A stretch of DNA of 64,000 nt, from the NCBI RefSeq assembly GCF_007827795.1, contig NZ_VITI01000003.1:342090-406089 (forward strand), in the 5' to 3' direction. A model generated the notes under the pieces. The model ran no database searches. It saw nothing but the letters and a program-made list of their open reading frames with translations, and had not been told where the DNA came from. The stretch is from Azospirillum brasilense (GTDB taxonomy: Bacteria > Pseudomonadota > Alphaproteobacteria > Azospirillales > Azospirillaceae). Within the stretch, counting starts at the first letter, position 1, and each line of letters starts with the position of its first letter. Positions 25,236 to 35,858 of the stretch are shown piece by piece. The position numbers and the translations under genes are program-made.

Positions 25236-27728
25236 ATGCTTGACCGGCGGGATTTCATCAAGGCGCAAGCGGTCGCGGCCGCCGCGACGGCGGGTGGCAT
25301 CAGCCTGCCCGCCGTGGCCCAGCCATCCATGGTGGCGGGCGAGGACGCCCAGCTCACCTGGTCCAAGGCACCCTGCCGCTTCTGCGGCACCGGGTGCAGC
25401 GTCATGGTCGCCACCAAGGACAACCGGGTCGTCGCCACCCACGGCGACATGCAGGCGGAGGTCAACCGCGGCCTGAACTGCGTGAAGGGCTATTTCCTGT
25501 CCAAGATCATGTACGGGCAGGACCGGCTGACCCAGCCGCTGCTGCGCATGCGCGACGGGAAGTACCATAAGGACGGGGAATTTCGCCCGGTCTCCTGGGA
25601 CGAGGCCTTCGACGAGATGGCCCGCCAGTGGAAGCGGGTGCTGAAGGAGAAGGGACCGGACGCCGTCGGCATGTTCGGGTCCGGCCAATGGACGATCTGG
25701 GAGGGCTACGCCGCGTCCAAGCTGATGCGCGCCGGCTTCCGCACCAACAACCTCGACCCCAACGCCCGACACTGCATGGCCTCGGCCGCCGTGGCCTTCA
25801 TCCGCACCTTCGGCATGGACGAGCCGATGGGCTGCTACGACGACTTCGAGCACGCCGACGCCTTCGTGCTGTGGGGCTCGAACATGGCGGAGATGCACCC
25901 CATCCTGTGGACGCGCATCACCGACCGGCGGCTGGCCCACAATCATGTGAAGGTGGCCGTCCTCTCGACCTTCGAACACCGCAGCTTCGAGCTGGCCGAC
26001 GTGCCGATGATCTTCGAGCCGGGGACCGATCTGGCGATCCTGAACTACATCGCCAACCACATCATCCAGACCGGCCGGGTGGACAAGGCGTTCATCGAAA
26101 AGCATTGCAGCTTCCGGCTGGGACAGAAGGACATCGGCTACGGCCTGCGCCCCGAAAGCGTGCTGGAGGTTCGCGCGGCGAACGCCAAGGACCCGACCGA
26201 TTCCAAGCCCATGAGCTTCGACGAGTTCGCCGCCTTCGTCAGCGAGTACACGCTGGAGAAGGTGGCGGAGTTGAGCAAGGTGCCGAAGGAGCGGCTGCTG
26301 GCGCTCGCCGAGATGTACGCGGACCCGAAGATCAAGGTCATGTCGCTGTGGACCATGGGGTTCAACCAGCACGTCCGCGGCGTGTGGGTCAACCACATGG
26401 TCTACAACATCCACCTGCTGACCGGAAAGATCTCGGAACCGGGAAACAGCCCCTTCTCGCTGACCGGCCAACCCTCGGCCTGCGGCACGGCGCGCGAGGT
26501 CGGCACCTTCGCCCACCGTTTGCCCGCCGACATGCAGGTGACCAACCCCACCCACCGCTCCCACGTGGAGGAGGGCTGGAAGATCCCCAAGGGCCTGTTG
26601 CCCGGCAAGATCGGCTATCACGCCGTCCTGCAGGACCGGATGCTGAAGGACGGGAAGCTCAACGCCTATTGGATCATGGTCAACAACAACCTCCAGGCGG
26701 CGCCCAACAGCGACCAGGAGACCTACCCCGGCTACCGCAACCCGGAGAATTTCATCGTCGTGTCGGACGCCTACCCGACGGTGACCGCCGCCGCCGCCGA
26801 CCTGATCCTGCCCGCCGCCATGTGGGTGGAGAAGGAGGGCGCCTACGGCAACGCGGAACGGCGGACCCATTTCTGGCACCAGCTCGTCAACGCGCCTGGG
26901 GAGGCGCGCTCGGACCTCTGGCAGCTCATGGAATTCTCCAAGCGCTTCACCACCGACGAGGTGTGGCCGAAGGAGATCCTCGACGCCAACCCCGATTTCC
27001 GCGGCAAAAACCTGTTCGACGTGCTGTTCCGCAACGGCAACGTCGACCGCTTCCCCGTGTCGGAGCTGGACCCCGCCTATGAGAACCGGGAGTCGAAGGA
27101 GTTCGGCTTCTACGTGCAGAAGGGGCTGTTCGAGGAATACGCCGCCTTCGGGCGCGGCCACGGCCACGATCTGGCGCCCTTCGACACCTATCACGAGGTG
27201 CGCGGGCTGCGCTGGCCGGTGGTCGAGGGCAAGGAGACGAAATGGCGCTACCGGGAAGGGCTCGACCCCTATGTCCCGAAGGGCGAGGGGGTGCGTTTCT
27301 ACGGGAACCCGGACGGCAAGGCCAACCTGTTCGCCTTCCCCTACGAACCCCCGGCGGAATCGCCGGACAAGGACTTCGACCTGTGGCTGGTCACCGGCCG
27401 CGTGCTGGAGCACTGGCACTCCGGCTCCATGACCATGCGGGTGCCCGAGCTTTACAAGGCCATGCCGATGGCGCTGGTCTACATGCACCCGGACGACGCG
27501 CAGGCGCGCGGCCTGCGCCGCGGCTCGGAAGTCAAGGTGATGTCGCGGCGCGGCGAGATGCGCACGCGGGTCGAGACGCGCGGGCGCAACCGGCCGCCGC
27601 GCGGCGTGGTCTTCGTGCCGTGGTTCGACTCGGCGCGCCTCATCAACAAATGCACGCTCGACGCCACCGACCCGATCAGCAAGCAGACGGACTTCAAGAA
27701 GTGCGCCGTCAAGATCGTGGCCGTCTGA
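25236..27728 (+). CDS. napA: Periplasmic nitrate reductase catalytic subunit NapA
   Basis: An 830-aa molybdenum enzyme that reduces nitrate to nitrite in the periplasm. The Tat leader is MLDRRDFIK (RR 4-5) with cleavage near AVAQ. The 4Fe-4S site is CRFCGTGC...NCVKGYF (C47, C50, C54, C82). [13 protein letters not shown] supplies the Mo-ligand C180. Full family length, no frameshift. A GGGGGAGG ribosome site precedes the ATG. Electrons come from NapC through NapB, both encoded next. Confidence 0.97.
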   Translation: MLDRRDFIKAQAVAAAATAGGISLPAVAQPSMVAGEDAQLTWSKAPCRFCGTGCSVMVATKDNRVVATHGDMQAEVNRGLNCVKGYFLSKIMYGQDRLTQPLLRMRDGKYHKDGEFRPVSWDEAFDEMARQWKRVLKEKGPDAVGMFGSGQWTIWEGYAASKLMRAGFRTNNLDPNARHCMASAAVAFIRTFGMDEPMGCYDDFEHADAFVLWGSNMAEMHPILWTRITDRRLAHNHVKVAVLSTFEHRSFELADVPMIFEPGTDLAILNYIANHIIQTGRVDKAFIEKHCSFRLGQKDIGYGLRPESVLEVRAANAKDPTDSKPMSFDEFAAFVSEYTLEKVAELSKVPKERLLALAEMYADPKIKVMSLWTMGFNQHVRGVWVNHMVYNIHLLTGKISEPGNSPFSLTGQPSACGTAREVGTFAHRLPADMQVTNPTHRSHVEEGWKIPKGLLPGKIGYHAVLQDRMLKDGKLNAYWIMVNNNLQAAPNSDQETYPGYRNPENFIVVSDAYPTVTAAAADLILPAAMWVEKEGAYGNAERRTHFWHQLVNAPGEARSDLWQLMEFSKRFTTDEVWPKEILDANPDFRGKNLFDVLFRNGNVDRFPVSELDPAYENRESKEFGFYVQKGLFEEYAAFGRGHGHDLAPFDTYHEVRGLRWPVVEGKETKWRYREGLDPYVPKGEGVRFYGNPDGKANLFAFPYEPPAESPDKDFDLWLVTGRVLEHWHSGSMTMRVPELYKAMPMALVYMHPDDAQARGLRRGSEVKVMSRRGEMRTRVETRGRNRPPRGVVFVPWFDSARLINKCTLDATDPISKQTDFKKCAVKIVAV

Positions 27729-27743
27729 GGGAGGACCCGACCC

Positions 27744-28226
27744 ATGCGCCGCCATCTCATGCTCGCGCTGGCCGCGGCCCTGCCCTGCCTCGTGCCCGCA
27801 CTGCTCGCCGCCCAGGGAACCGGACAGGTCAAGGAGCCCTTCCGCCCGCCGATCCAGTTCACCGACGAGGACCCGGCCCCGCCGATCCCCGCCGACGTCA
27901 CCGATGACCGGCGGGTCGCCCGCAACTATCCGGAACAGCCGCCGGTCATCCCGCACAACATCCGCGATTATCAGATCAGCCTGAACAACAACCAGTGCCT
28001 GAACTGCCACAGCCGCCAGTTCACCGGGGCCACCCAGGCGCCGATGATCAGCATCACCCACTACGTGGACCGCGAAGGCCAGACCCTGGGCGCGGTGGCG
28101 CCGCGCCGCTACTTCTGCACGCAGTGCCACGTCCCCCAGACCGTGGCCCAGCCCATCGTCCCGAACACCTTCAGGGACATGGACAGCCTCATCAGTCGCC
28201 CGTCGGACGGGGGTGACCGGCGATGA
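27744..28226 (+). CDS. napB: Diheme cytochrome c NapB
   Basis: A 160-aa electron-transfer subunit of nitrate reductase with a Sec signal peptide (residues 1-23) and two haem-c sites, CLNCH (85-89) and CTQCH (125-129). Additional His residues (HNIR at 71; ITHYVD at 106) are the expected distal ligands. It starts 15 bp after napA and overlaps napC by 4 bp. Confidence 0.95.
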   Translation: MRRHLMLALAAALPCLVPALLAAQGTGQVKEPFRPPIQFTDEDPAPPIPADVTDDRRVARNYPEQPPVIPHNIRDYQISLNNNQCLNCHSRQFTGATQAPMISITHYVDREGQTLGAVAPRRYFCTQCHVPQTVAQPIVPNTFRDMDSLISRPSDGGDRR

Positions 28227-28921
28227 AGCTGCCCGATTTCCTGCTGCGGCCCTGGCGGATCATCGCGGGGCCGAGCCGTTACCTCAGCCTCGGCTTCCTG
28301 ACGCTGGGCGGCTTCCTGGCCGGCGTGATGTTCTGGGGCGGCTTCAACACCGCCCTGGAGGTCACCAACACCGAGAAGTTCTGCACGAGCTGCCACGAGA
28401 TGCGGGACAATGTGTTTGAGGAGTTGAAGACCACCATCCACTTCACCAACCGCTCCGGCGTGCGGGCGACCTGCCCGGACTGCCACGTCCCCCACAACTG
28501 GACCGACAAGATCGCCCGCAAGATGCAGGCTTCGAAGGAGGTCTGGGGCAAGATCTTCGGCACCATCAGCACGCGCGACAAGTTCGTGGAGAAGCGGCGC
28601 GAACTGGCCGAGCATGAATGGGCGCGGCTGAAGGCCAACAATTCCCTGGAATGCCGCAACTGCCACAGCGCGGAGTCGATGGACATCACCAAACAGGGGG
28701 CGCGGGCGGCGCGCATCCACCAGCAATATCTGTTCAGCGGGCAGCGCACCTGCATCGACTGCCACAAGGGCATCGCCCACCGCCTGCCCAACATGGACGG
28801 CGTCCCGCCGGGCTGGAGCGAGGCGTCCAACGATATTGGCAACGATACGGGCAACGACAGCGACAACCCGATCGGCCGCTGGCTGGCCGACGCCACGCCC
28901 GGGCCGGCGAACCCGCATTGA
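28223..28921 (+). CDS. napC: Tetraheme quinol dehydrogenase NapC
   Basis: A 232-aa NapC/NirT-family cytochrome that takes electrons from membrane quinol to NapAB. One N-terminal membrane anchor (about residues 20-42) and four haem-binding motifs: CTSCH (54-58), CPDCH (84-88), CRNCH (144-148), CIDCH (177-181). The operon ends here, with no napGH, as expected for the napEFDABC layout of alphaproteobacteria. The C-terminal tail is low-complexity ([13 protein letters not shown]). Confidence 0.96.
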   Translation: MKLPDFLLRPWRIIAGPSRYLSLGFLTLGGFLAGVMFWGGFNTALEVTNTEKFCTSCHEMRDNVFEELKTTIHFTNRSGVRATCPDCHVPHNWTDKIARKMQASKEVWGKIFGTISTRDKFVEKRRELAEHEWARLKANNSLECRNCHSAESMDITKQGARAARIHQQYLFSGQRTCIDCHKGIAHRLPNMDGVPPGWSEASNDIGNDTGNDSDNPIGRWLADATPGPANPH

Positions 28922-28934
28922 ACACAATGAAGTT

Positions 28935-29115
28935 CCCTTTCCCCTCTGGGGAGAGGGTTAGGGTGAGGGGGTTGCGCGTGGCGGTGCGTCCGGCACAAGC
29001 GCATTCTCCTCACCCGCCCGCTTCACGGGCAACCCTCTCGCCGCTTTCAGCGGACCAAAGGTCCGCCTGTCACGTCAGCACAAACATGCTGTTTGCGCGT
29101 GAGCGGAGGGGAGAG
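28935..29115. repeat. Dispersed intergenic palindromic repeat, copy B
   Basis: Starts with CCCCTCTGGGGAGAGGGTTAGGGTGAGGGGGTTGCGCG and a spacer GTGGCGGTGCGTCCGGCACAAGCGC. The spacer is similar to the reverse complement of the copy A spacer (5117-5138), so the two copies are inverted relative to each other. It continues with CCTCACCCGCCCGCTTCACGGG and further short hairpins up to GGGGAGAGGGTAG, filling the gap between napC and HU copy 2. Confidence 0.7.
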
Positions 29116-29125
29116 GGTAGGCAAC

Positions 29126-29410
29126 TCACTCGGCCTTGCCGTTGACGGCGTCCTTGAGGGCCTTTCCGGCGGAGAACTTCGGCGCCTTGGAGGCGGCGAT
29201 CTTGATCTCCGCACCGGTCTGCGGGTTGCGGCCCGTGCGCTCGCCCCGCTCGGCGATCTCGAACTGGCCGAAGCCCGGCAGCTTGACCGTCTCCCCCTTG
29301 ACCAGCGCTTCCTGCAGGCTCTCCAGAACCGCGTCCAGCGCCTTGCCGGCGTCGGCCTTCGTGCCGCCCAGCTTGCCGGCGATCGCGTCGATGAGATCGG
29401 CCTTCGTCAT
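29126..29410 (-). CDS. hup: DNA-binding protein HU (copy 2)
   Basis: A 94-aa HU protein identical to copy 1 (18671-18955) except for one Asp-to-Glu change near residue 34. The ATG at 29410 is the start equivalent to copy 1; a TTG two codons upstream is ignored. It is convergent with napC across the dispersed repeat and lacks the copy 1 hairpin terminator. Confidence 0.96.
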   Translation of the reverse strand: MTKADLIDAIAGKLGGTKADAGKALDAVLESLQEALVKGETVKLPGFGQFEIAERGERTGRNPQTGAEIKIAASKAPKFSAGKALKDAVNGKAE

Positions 29411-29477
29411 TCCCAAATTCCCCTTGTTCGTGGCGGAACCCCAGCATGTTCCAGGGCTCCAGGCGCCTCTGACCTAC
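29128..29477. repeat. HU duplication, unit 2
   Basis: Direct repeat of 18673-19020: gene plus leader, with scattered single-base changes and small differences near the ribosome site (ACTCCCCTTG vs AATTCCCCTTG). The two units lie about 10.4 kb apart in the same orientation. Confidence 0.85.
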
Positions 29478-29615
29478 CCTGACAAGCCGCGGCGCGCAAG
29501 ATGCTCCCGCCCGGAATCGACCGGGCGCGACGCTGTGACCCGCAAAAATTCGGCGATTCCCGCAAATCCGGCGGATTCGACTATGCCGAACAGGCGAGCC
29601 CTCCCCCAACCGACG

Positions 29616-29969
29616 TCAGCTGACCAGGGCGGCCTTGACCAGCACGGCGGCGCTTTCCGTGGTGTCGCGCTTGTCCAGCTTCTTGGCGACCTCCTCGATC
29701 TCGGCCACCGGCATGACCCGGCGGGCCTGCTTGGCCGCGGTGACGAGGCGGCGCTGCGCGAGACGGACCTGATCGCCCAGTTCGGTCAGCGTCTGGTAAG
29801 CCTTGCGGCGGGCCTGGGTGTCGATGCTGCCGCTCGTCTCGGTCGCGCGTTCGGTCGCAGCAGCCAGATCCTTGCACGACTGAAGGTACGTGGAGATGGC
29901 GTCCGTCAAAAGACGGCGGGCCTCGGTCCGCGGATCGGAGGGGCTGCTGCTCGACGTGGAAAGAGACAC
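29616..29969 (-). CDS. Hypothetical protein, helical (117 aa)
   Basis: The start is placed at the GTG at 29969 (VSLSTSSSSPSDPRTEARRL) because AAGGAG lies nine bases upstream; the longer frame from 30044 runs into the promoter region. The protein is predicted mostly helical with many Ala, Arg, Lys and Glu residues (RKAYQTLTELGDQVRLAQRRLVTAAKQARR). No membrane segment or known domain. It lies downstream of regA on the same strand, after about 130 bp, and may be separately transcribed. Confidence 0.65.
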   Translation of the reverse strand: MSLSTSSSSPSDPRTEARRLLTDAISTYLQSCKDLAAATERATETSGSIDTQARRKAYQTLTELGDQVRLAQRRLVTAAKQARRVMPVAEIEEVAKKLDKRDTTESAAVLVKAALVS

Positions 29970-30095
29970 TTCACACTGCTCCTTGCTGCTGCGTATGACA
30001 CACGACTGTAACAGGCCGTGAAAAATGGGCGGAGTGGCGGCCATTGTCCAGCGGCCATGCGCATACTTTGACCGACTGGACAGGGGAAAGCGGGC

Positions 30096-30629
30096 TCAGG
30101 GCACCTGCTTCTTCTCCAGCTTGCGGGCCAGGGTGCGCCGGTGCATGCCCAGGCGGCGGGCGGTTTCGGAGATGTTGAACCCGGTTTCCGCCAGGGTTTC
30201 GTGGATGCGCTCCCATTCCAGCGTCTTCAACGAGGTCGCCCGCGCGCCCAGCGCGATGGAGGGATCGCCCTCCGTCCGCTCGAAGGCCGCCTCGATGTCG
30301 TCGGTGTTGGACGGCTTGGCGAGGTAATGGCAGGCGCCCAGCTTGATCGCCTCGACCGCCGTGGCGATGCTGGCAAAGCCGGTCAGGACGACGATCCGCG
30401 TCTCCGGGTCGTTGGCGTGCAACTCCCGAACGCATTCCAGGCCGGAACCGTTGCCCAGCTTCAGGTCCACCACCGCGTAAGCGAAGGGCACCGTCTCCAG
30501 CAGGGCCCGCAGCCCGTCCAGGCTGTCGCACCAGTAAACCTGATAGCCCCGGCGCTCGAAGGAGCGGCGCAGGACCTTGGCGAAGGCGGCGTCGTCCTCC
30601 ACCAAGACAAGGGAAGGGTCAGTCTCCAT
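30096..30629 (-). CDS. regA: Redox response regulator RegA/PrrA/ActR family
   Basis: A 177-aa two-domain regulator. The receiver domain has the acidic pocket EDD (11-13), phospho-acceptor D55 (VVDLKLGNGSGLE) and K105 (LAKPSN). A short Pro-poor linker leads to a Fis-type helix-turn-helix (ISETARRLGMHRRTLARKL, about 153-172), almost invariant in RegA homologues. It overlaps regB by 11 bp and is the partner of that kinase. In relatives RegA controls respiration, denitrification, nitrogen and carbon fixation genes. Confidence 0.95.
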   Translation of the reverse strand: METDPSLVLVEDDAAFAKVLRRSFERRGYQVYWCDSLDGLRALLETVPFAYAVVDLKLGNGSGLECVRELHANDPETRIVVLTGFASIATAVEAIKLGACHYLAKPSNTDDIEAAFERTEGDPSIALGARATSLKTLEWERIHETLAETGFNISETARRLGMHRRTLARKLEKKQVP

Positions 30630-31938
30630 GGCTCTCTCCTGCGGACAGGGCGGCGAGCGGCAGGGTCATGGTGACGGAGGCACCGCCACCGGGGCGGTTG
30701 CGCGCGGCGACCGAGCCGCCCAGCTTGCGCACCACGTTGACCACCAGGAAGAGGCCCAGCCCGCCGCCGGGCCGCCCCTTGCTCGACCGGTAAGGTTTGC
30801 CGAATTCGGCAAGCATCCGCTCCTCGAAGCCGGGGCCGGCGTCGTTGACGGTCAGGACGAGGCTGTCGCCCTGCCGCCCGGCGGCGATGCCGACCCAGCC
30901 GGGGGACACCTCCAGCGCGTTGTCCAGAACGTTGAAGATCACCTGCTTCAGCGCGAGGTCGGAGATGATCCCCTCGCGCGAGCGGACGCTGTTGTCGTAA
31001 TCGACGCAGGTTGGGGACCGGCTGGCCTTCCACTCCTCCACCAGATCGTCGAGGAAGGCGGTCACGGTGGTGCGCAGCGTGCCCTCCCCCCGCGCCTCGC
31101 CGGAAGACAGCAGGATGCCCGACACGATGGCCTTGCAGCGGTCGATCTGGTTCTGCATCTCGGCGATGTCTTCAGCCATGTCGGGGTCGCCCTTGACCAG
31201 CGGCATCCGCCGCCAGTCGTTCACGATCACCGACAGCGTGGCGAGCGGCGTCCCCAGCTCGTGCGCGGCGCCGGAGGCCAGCAGGCCAAGGCGCACGATG
31301 TGGTCCTCCTCCATGGAGCGCTGGCGCAGGTCGGCCAGATGGGCGTCGCGGGCGCGCAGGTTGCGGGTGATCTGGGTGATGAAGGGGACGATCAGGCTGG
31401 CCGTCAGCACGAAGCACAGGAACATGCCCTGGATGTGCAGCCCCAGCAGAAGCCCCTCCAGCCCCGGCGGCAGGGCCAGCGGGCGGTAGGCGCCGATCAG
31501 GAACGTGAAGCAGGCCGTGGCGACCAGCACCAGCGCCCAGGCCGACCACGCCTCCAGCAGCACCGCCCCCAGCGTGATCTGCAGCAGGTAGAGCGAGATG
31601 AAGGGGTTGGACGCGCCGCCGCTGAGGTAGAGCTGGACCGTGAGCGCCGACACGTCGATCAGCAGTTCCAGGAACAGCTGGGTGTTCGACACCGAGGTCT
31701 GGCGGCGCAGATGCAGAACGCTGGCGATGTTCAGCGCGACCAGGAACAGGATCACCGCGCCCATCTGGTCGAGCGGCAGGGTGATGCCCATCCGGTAGTG
31801 CACGATCAGAATCGTCACCACCTGCCCGGCGACGGCGAGCCAGCGCAACTGCACCAGCAGGAACAGGTTTTTCTTGTCGGTGGTGTCGCGCACGGAAAAC
31901 GTCTGGCCCTTCGCCGGCTTCCTTCGGTCCCCATTCAT
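30619..31938 (-). CDS. regB: Redox sensor histidine kinase RegB/PrrB/ActS family
   Basis: A 439-aa membrane kinase with six hydrophobic helices in the first 190 residues. The ubiquinone-site motif GGASNPF (107-113), the H-box GAAHELGTPLAT (phospho-acceptor H226) and the redox-active Cys in DRCKA (C268) are all present. N-box (NVLDNALEVS) and G-boxes (DAGPGFEE, GGGLGLFLV) follow. It therefore has both known redox inputs, quinone and Cys. It lies just downstream of the cyo-surf1 operon, whose product sets the quinol redox state. Confidence 0.96.
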   Translation of the reverse strand: MNGDRRKPAKGQTFSVRDTTDKKNLFLLVQLRWLAVAGQVVTILIVHYRMGITLPLDQMGAVILFLVALNIASVLHLRRQTSVSNTQLFLELLIDVSALTVQLYLSGGASNPFISLYLLQITLGAVLLEAWSAWALVLVATACFTFLIGAYRPLALPPGLEGLLLGLHIQGMFLCFVLTASLIVPFITQITRNLRARDAHLADLRQRSMEEDHIVRLGLLASGAAHELGTPLATLSVIVNDWRRMPLVKGDPDMAEDIAEMQNQIDRCKAIVSGILLSSGEARGEGTLRTTVTAFLDDLVEEWKASRSPTCVDYDNSVRSREGIISDLALKQVIFNVLDNALEVSPGWVGIAAGRQGDSLVLTVNDAGPGFEERMLAEFGKPYRSSKGRPGGGLGLFLVVNVVRKLGGSVAARNRPGGGASVTMTLPLAALSAGESHGD

Positions 31939-32076
31939 ATGGGCACGATGCCCCGGCTTGGCAGCCTTGCCATGGAATCAGGGCGGTTTTGATAGCACAA
32001 AAATGCCGGGTGGAAGGGTCCACGATAGTTCCCTTCTCGCACGCCGAAAAACCATGAAGAAAAAGAGATTACTTTT

Positions 32077-32811
32077 TCAACCCCGGCGCCGCCATTCACT
32101 GCGCACGACATAGAGCGCCGCAGCGATCACCATGACAGCCAAGGCGAACCACGTCAGCGCATAGACGAGGTGGTTGTTCGGAAACTTCAGAACGGTCAGC
32201 CCGCCGACCGGGTAGCCGCCCTGCGGGCTGGCCTCGGCGTCGATGAAGTAGGGAGCCGCGTCCGTCACACCGCGGGCCGCGGCGATGGCCGCCACGTCGC
32301 GCGAGTGCCAGCGGTCCTGCGCGGGATCGTTGGAGCGCAGGAAGCCGCCCCCCGGTTCGGTCACCCGCAGCAGGCCGGTGACGGTGGTGTCCGTATCGAT
32401 CAGCCCGCCGGGGCGGCTGTCGGTGCTGCGCCGCTCGGGCGGCACGAAGCCCCGGTTGACCAGAACGGTGAAGCCACGGTCGGTCCGCAACGGGGTGAGC
32501 ACCCAGAAGCCGCCGCCCCGCTCGGTCACCGCCTGGACCAGGGTTTCCTTGTCGTTGAGGAAACGCCCGGTGACGCCGACCCGCCGGTATTCCTGGCTGG
32601 CCGCCGTGACGGCGGGCCAGTCCTCCGGGCCGGGGGCGGGAACGGGCGCGGCCTGCGCCCGCTCCTCCACACGCTGGATCAGGTCCAGCTTCCAGAACAG
32701 CCGCTCGACCTGCCAGACGCCGAGCGACGTGAAGACGGCGACCCCCGCCAGCGCCAGGACGCCGAGAAGGATCAGCCCCCGGCGCGGACGGTGGGTCGCC
32801 GTGCCGGTCAC
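32077..32811 (-). CDS. SURF1-family oxidase assembly protein
   Basis: A 244-aa membrane protein with one helix at each end (about 12-32 and 212-234) and the SURF1 motifs GVWQVERLFWKLDLI and NNHLVYALTWFALA. The GTG start overlaps the cyoD stop (GTGA); the longer frame is inside cyoD. SURF1 delivers or inserts haem into subunit I of haem-copper oxidases. In Paracoccus denitrificans a dedicated surf1 gene lies in the qox operon for the ba3 quinol oxidase; the same may hold here. No cyoE follows. Confidence 0.92.
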   Translation of the reverse strand: MTGTATHRPRRGLILLGVLALAGVAVFTSLGVWQVERLFWKLDLIQRVEERAQAAPVPAPGPEDWPAVTAASQEYRRVGVTGRFLNDKETLVQAVTERGGGFWVLTPLRTDRGFTVLVNRGFVPPERRSTDSRPGGLIDTDTTVTGLLRVTEPGGGFLRSNDPAQDRWHSRDVAAIAAARGVTDAAPYFIDAEASPQGGYPVGGLTVLKFPNNHLVYALTWFALAVMVIAAALYVVRSEWRRRG

Positions 32812-33203
32812 GGCAGTTGGCTCGGGTCGTGGATCGGCATCATGTTGGTGTTCAGGTGGTACATCACCCACAGCGAACCGGCCAGCATGATGACCACGAC
32901 GATGAGCGTGAAGATCAGCGACAGCATGGTCCACCCGCCTTCCGCGCGTCCGTTCATGTGCAGGAAGAAGATCATGTGGACGACGACCTGGACGGCGGCG
33001 AGCGCCATGATCGCGATCGCGGTCATGTTCTTGTCCAGAATCGTCCCGTCCATGACCAGCCAGAAGGGAATGACCGTCAGGATCACCGACAGGACGAAGC
33101 CGATCACGTAGCTGCCGAGCGTCCCGTGGGCGCCCTCATGCTCCCCGTGACCATGATGATCGGCACCATGATGACCGGCATGATGTTCGGCGTGAGAACT
33201 CAT
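32808..33203 (-). CDS. cyoD: Cytochrome o/ba3 ubiquinol oxidase subunit IV
   Basis: A 131-aa subunit with three membrane helices ([66 protein letters not shown]). The start at 33203 overlaps cyoC by 4 bp. The N-terminal 27 residues are unusually rich in His (11 of the first 26), possibly metal-binding; this is longer than in E. coli CyoD. It helps assemble the CuB site in the family. Confidence 0.93.
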   Translation of the reverse strand: MSSHAEHHAGHHGADHHGHGEHEGAHGTLGSYVIGFVLSVILTVIPFWLVMDGTILDKNMTAIAIMALAAVQVVVHMIFFLHMNGRAEGGWTMLSLIFTLIVVVIMLAGSLWVMYHLNTNMMPIHDPSQLP

Positions 33204-33835
33204 CGCAGCATTCCCATCAGATAGACGAAGGTGAAGACGCCGATCCAGATGACGTCCAGGAAGTGCCAGAACAGGCTGAGGCACATCAGGCGCCGGCGGT
33301 TGGCCGGGATCAGGCCGCGCTTGTTGACCTGCACCATCAGCGTCACCAGCCAGACGAGGCCGAAGGTGACGTGCAGGCCGTGGGTGCCGACCAGCGTGAA
33401 GAAGGACGACAGGAAGGCGCTGCGCTGCGGGGTCGCCCCGATGTGGATCAGGTGGGCGAACTCGTACAGTTCGATCGCCAGGAAGGCGGCGCCGAACAGG
33501 CCGGTCACCGCCAGCCACAGCTGGGTCTGCGATACCCGCCCCTTCTCCATCGCCAGCATGGCGAAGCCATAGGTGATGGAGGAGAACAGCAGCATGGCGG
33601 TGTTCAGCGCCACCAGCGGCAGGTCGAACAGATCCTTGGGCGACGGCCCGGCGGCGTAGTTGCCGCCGAGCACGCCGTAGGTCGCGAACAGCACCGCGAA
33701 GATGAGGCAGTCGCTCATCAGGTAGATCCAGAAGCCCAGCATGGTGCTGGAGCCTTCGGGGTGCGCGTGCTCGTCCACCACGTGGAAGGCCGGAGCCTGG
33801 CTGCGGGGCCGCTCGGCTGTCAGGGTCGTGCTCAT
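33200..33835 (-). CDS. cyoC: Cytochrome o/ba3 ubiquinol oxidase subunit III
   Basis: A 211-aa five-helix subunit III of the haem-copper quinol oxidase. [24 protein letters not shown] and [13 protein letters not shown] are typical. It sits three bases from cyoB and overlaps cyoD by 4 bp, so the order is cyoABCD, all on the minus strand. Confidence 0.95.
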   Translation of the reverse strand: MSTTLTAERPRSQAPAFHVVDEHAHPEGSSTMLGFWIYLMSDCLIFAVLFATYGVLGGNYAAGPSPKDLFDLPLVALNTAMLLFSSITYGFAMLAMEKGRVSQTQLWLAVTGLFGAAFLAIELYEFAHLIHIGATPQRSAFLSSFFTLVGTHGLHVTFGLVWLVTLMVQVNKRGLIPANRRRLMCLSLFWHFLDVIWIGVFTFVYLMGMLR

Positions 33836-33838
33836 GCT

Positions 33839-35845
33839 TTACACCTGCCCGGAGAGGAGACGGGTCCGCTCGTTCTCGGTCCGCACCACCACGTCCGCGG
33901 GGATGTGGAAGTCACGGTGATAGTTGAAGGTGTGGTGGATGGCCGCCGCCAGCAGGGCGACGAAGCTCACCGCGGCAAGCCACCAGATGTACCAGATCAG
34001 GGCGAAGCCGAGGACCACGCTGATCCCGGCCAGGATCACGCCCGTGCCGCTGTTGCTGGGCATGTGGATCGCCTTGTAGCCGCCCAGCGGACGCTTGTAG
34101 CCGCGCTTCTTCATGTCCCACCACGCATCATTGTCGTGGATCATCGGCGTGAAGGCGAAGTTGTAGTCCGGCGGCGGCGAGGAGGTCGCCCATTCCAGCG
34201 TGCGGCCGTCCCACGGGTCGCCCGTGCGGTCGACCAGCTCACGGCGCTTCCAGACGCTGACGGCGATCTGGAGGAGGAAGGAACCGATGCCCGCCGCGAT
34301 CAGGACGGCGCCCACGGCGGCGATCTGGAACCAGATCTGGAGCGACGGGTCCTCGAACACGCGCAGGCGGCGGGTGACGCCCATCAGGCCCAGGACGTAG
34401 AGCGGCATGAAGGCGACCCAGAAGCCGATCACCCAGCACCAGAAGGAGACCTTGCCCCAGAACGGCTCCAGGCGGAAGCCGAAGGCCTTGGGCCACCAGT
34501 AGTAGATGCCGGCGAACAGGCCGAACAGCACGCCGCCGATGATGACGTTGTGGAAGTGGGCGATCAGGAACAGGCTGTTGTGCAGGACGAAGTCTGCCGG
34601 CGGAACGGCCAGCAGCACGCCCGTCATGCCGCCGACCACGAAGGTCAGCATGAAGGCGACGGTCCACATCATCGGCAGCTCGAACCGGATGCGGCCGCGG
34701 TACATGGTGAACAGCCAGTTGAAGATCTTCGCACCCGTCGGAATCGAGATGATCATCGTCGTGATGCCGAAGAAGGAGTTCACGCTGGCGCCCGACCCCA
34801 TGGTGAAGAAGTGGTGCAGCCACACCAGGTAGGACAGGATCGTGATGACCACCGTCGCGTAGACCATGGAGGTGTAGCCGAACAGCTTCTTGCCCGAGAA
34901 GGTCGAGGTGACTTCCGAGAAGATGCCGAAGACCGGCAGGATCAGGATGTAGACTTCCGGGTGGCCCCAGATCCAGATCAGGTTCACGTACATCATCGGG
35001 CTGCCGCCGAGATCGTTCGTGAAGAAGTTCGTGCCGACATAGCGGTCCAACGACAGCAGGACCAGCGTGGCGGTCAGGATCGGGAAGGAGGCGACGATCA
35101 GCACATTGGTGCAGAGCGACGTCCAGGTGAAGACCGGCATCTTCATCATGGTCATGCCGGGGGCGCGCATCTTGACGATCGTGCAGATCAGGTTGATGCC
35201 GGAGAGTGTTGTTCCGACACCGGCGATCTGCAACGCCCAGATGTAGTAGTCGACACCCGTTTCAGGGCTGTAGGCGATGTTGGACAGCGGCGGATAGGCC
35301 AGCCAGCCGGTGCGCGCGAACTCGCCGACGAACAGCGAGACCATGATCAGCACCGCACCGCCCACCGTCATCCAGAAGCTGAAGTTGTTCAGGAACGGGA
35401 AGGACACGTCGCGGGCGCCGATCTGCAGCGGCACCACGTAGTTCATCAGACCCGTGACGAAGGGCATCGCCACAAAGAAGATCATGATGACGCCGTGGGC
35501 GGTGAAGATCTGGTCGTAATGGTGCGCGTTGAGGTAGCCCTCGCTGCCGCCGAAGGCGATGGCCTGCTGGAGGCGCATCATGATGGCGTCGGCGAAGCCG
35601 CGCAGCAGCATGATCAGGCCCAGCACCATGTACATGATGCCGATGCGCTTGTGGTCGACGGTGGTGAACCACTCCTTCCAGAGATAGCCCCACAACCGGA
35701 AATAGCTCAGCGCCGCGACGAGCGCGAGGCCGCCCAGCACGACCGCGACGAAGGTCGCGACCACGATGGGCTCGTGATAGGGGAAGGACTCCAGGGTCAG
35801 ACGCCCGAAGAGCGGATGGGTGGCGACGGTCGATGTGTCTAGCAT
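33839..35845 (-). CDS. cyoB: Cytochrome o/ba3 ubiquinol oxidase subunit I
   Basis: A 668-aa catalytic subunit with about fifteen helices that reduces oxygen to water and pumps protons. The low-spin haem ligand lies in [16 protein letters not shown]. The CuB/Tyr site is [12 protein letters not shown] (His cross-linked Tyr), with the CuB His pair in VWLHHFF. The binuclear haem ligands are in HFHNVIIGG. The quinol-binding region near the N-terminus ([10 protein letters not shown]) has the Arg, Asp and Met seen in E. coli CyoB. Whether haem O or haem A is used cannot be seen; the adjacent surf1 gene hints at haem A. Confidence 0.97.
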   Translation of the reverse strand: MLDTSTVATHPLFGRLTLESFPYHEPIVVATFVAVVLGGLALVAALSYFRLWGYLWKEWFTTVDHKRIGIMYMVLGLIMLLRGFADAIMMRLQQAIAFGGSEGYLNAHHYDQIFTAHGVIMIFFVAMPFVTGLMNYVVPLQIGARDVSFPFLNNFSFWMTVGGAVLIMVSLFVGEFARTGWLAYPPLSNIAYSPETGVDYYIWALQIAGVGTTLSGINLICTIVKMRAPGMTMMKMPVFTWTSLCTNVLIVASFPILTATLVLLSLDRYVGTNFFTNDLGGSPMMYVNLIWIWGHPEVYILILPVFGIFSEVTSTFSGKKLFGYTSMVYATVVITILSYLVWLHHFFTMGSGASVNSFFGITTMIISIPTGAKIFNWLFTMYRGRIRFELPMMWTVAFMLTFVVGGMTGVLLAVPPADFVLHNSLFLIAHFHNVIIGGVLFGLFAGIYYWWPKAFGFRLEPFWGKVSFWCWVIGFWVAFMPLYVLGLMGVTRRLRVFEDPSLQIWFQIAAVGAVLIAAGIGSFLLQIAVSVWKRRELVDRTGDPWDGRTLEWATSSPPPDYNFAFTPMIHDNDAWWDMKKRGYKRPLGGYKAIHMPSNSGTGVILAGISVVLGFALIWYIWWLAAVSFVALLAAAIHHTFNYHRDFHIPADVVVRTENERTRLLSGQV

Positions 35846-35858
35846 GGCGGTTGGCCGC

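Noticed and set aside
25212..28130. 972-codon minus-strand frame over napA and napB
   Set aside because: Antisense of well-defined napAB; no family resemblance.
33263..35842. 859-codon + strand frame over cyoBC
   Set aside because: Antisense to clearly identified oxidase subunits; the product is low-complexity Asp/His/Gln/Arg.
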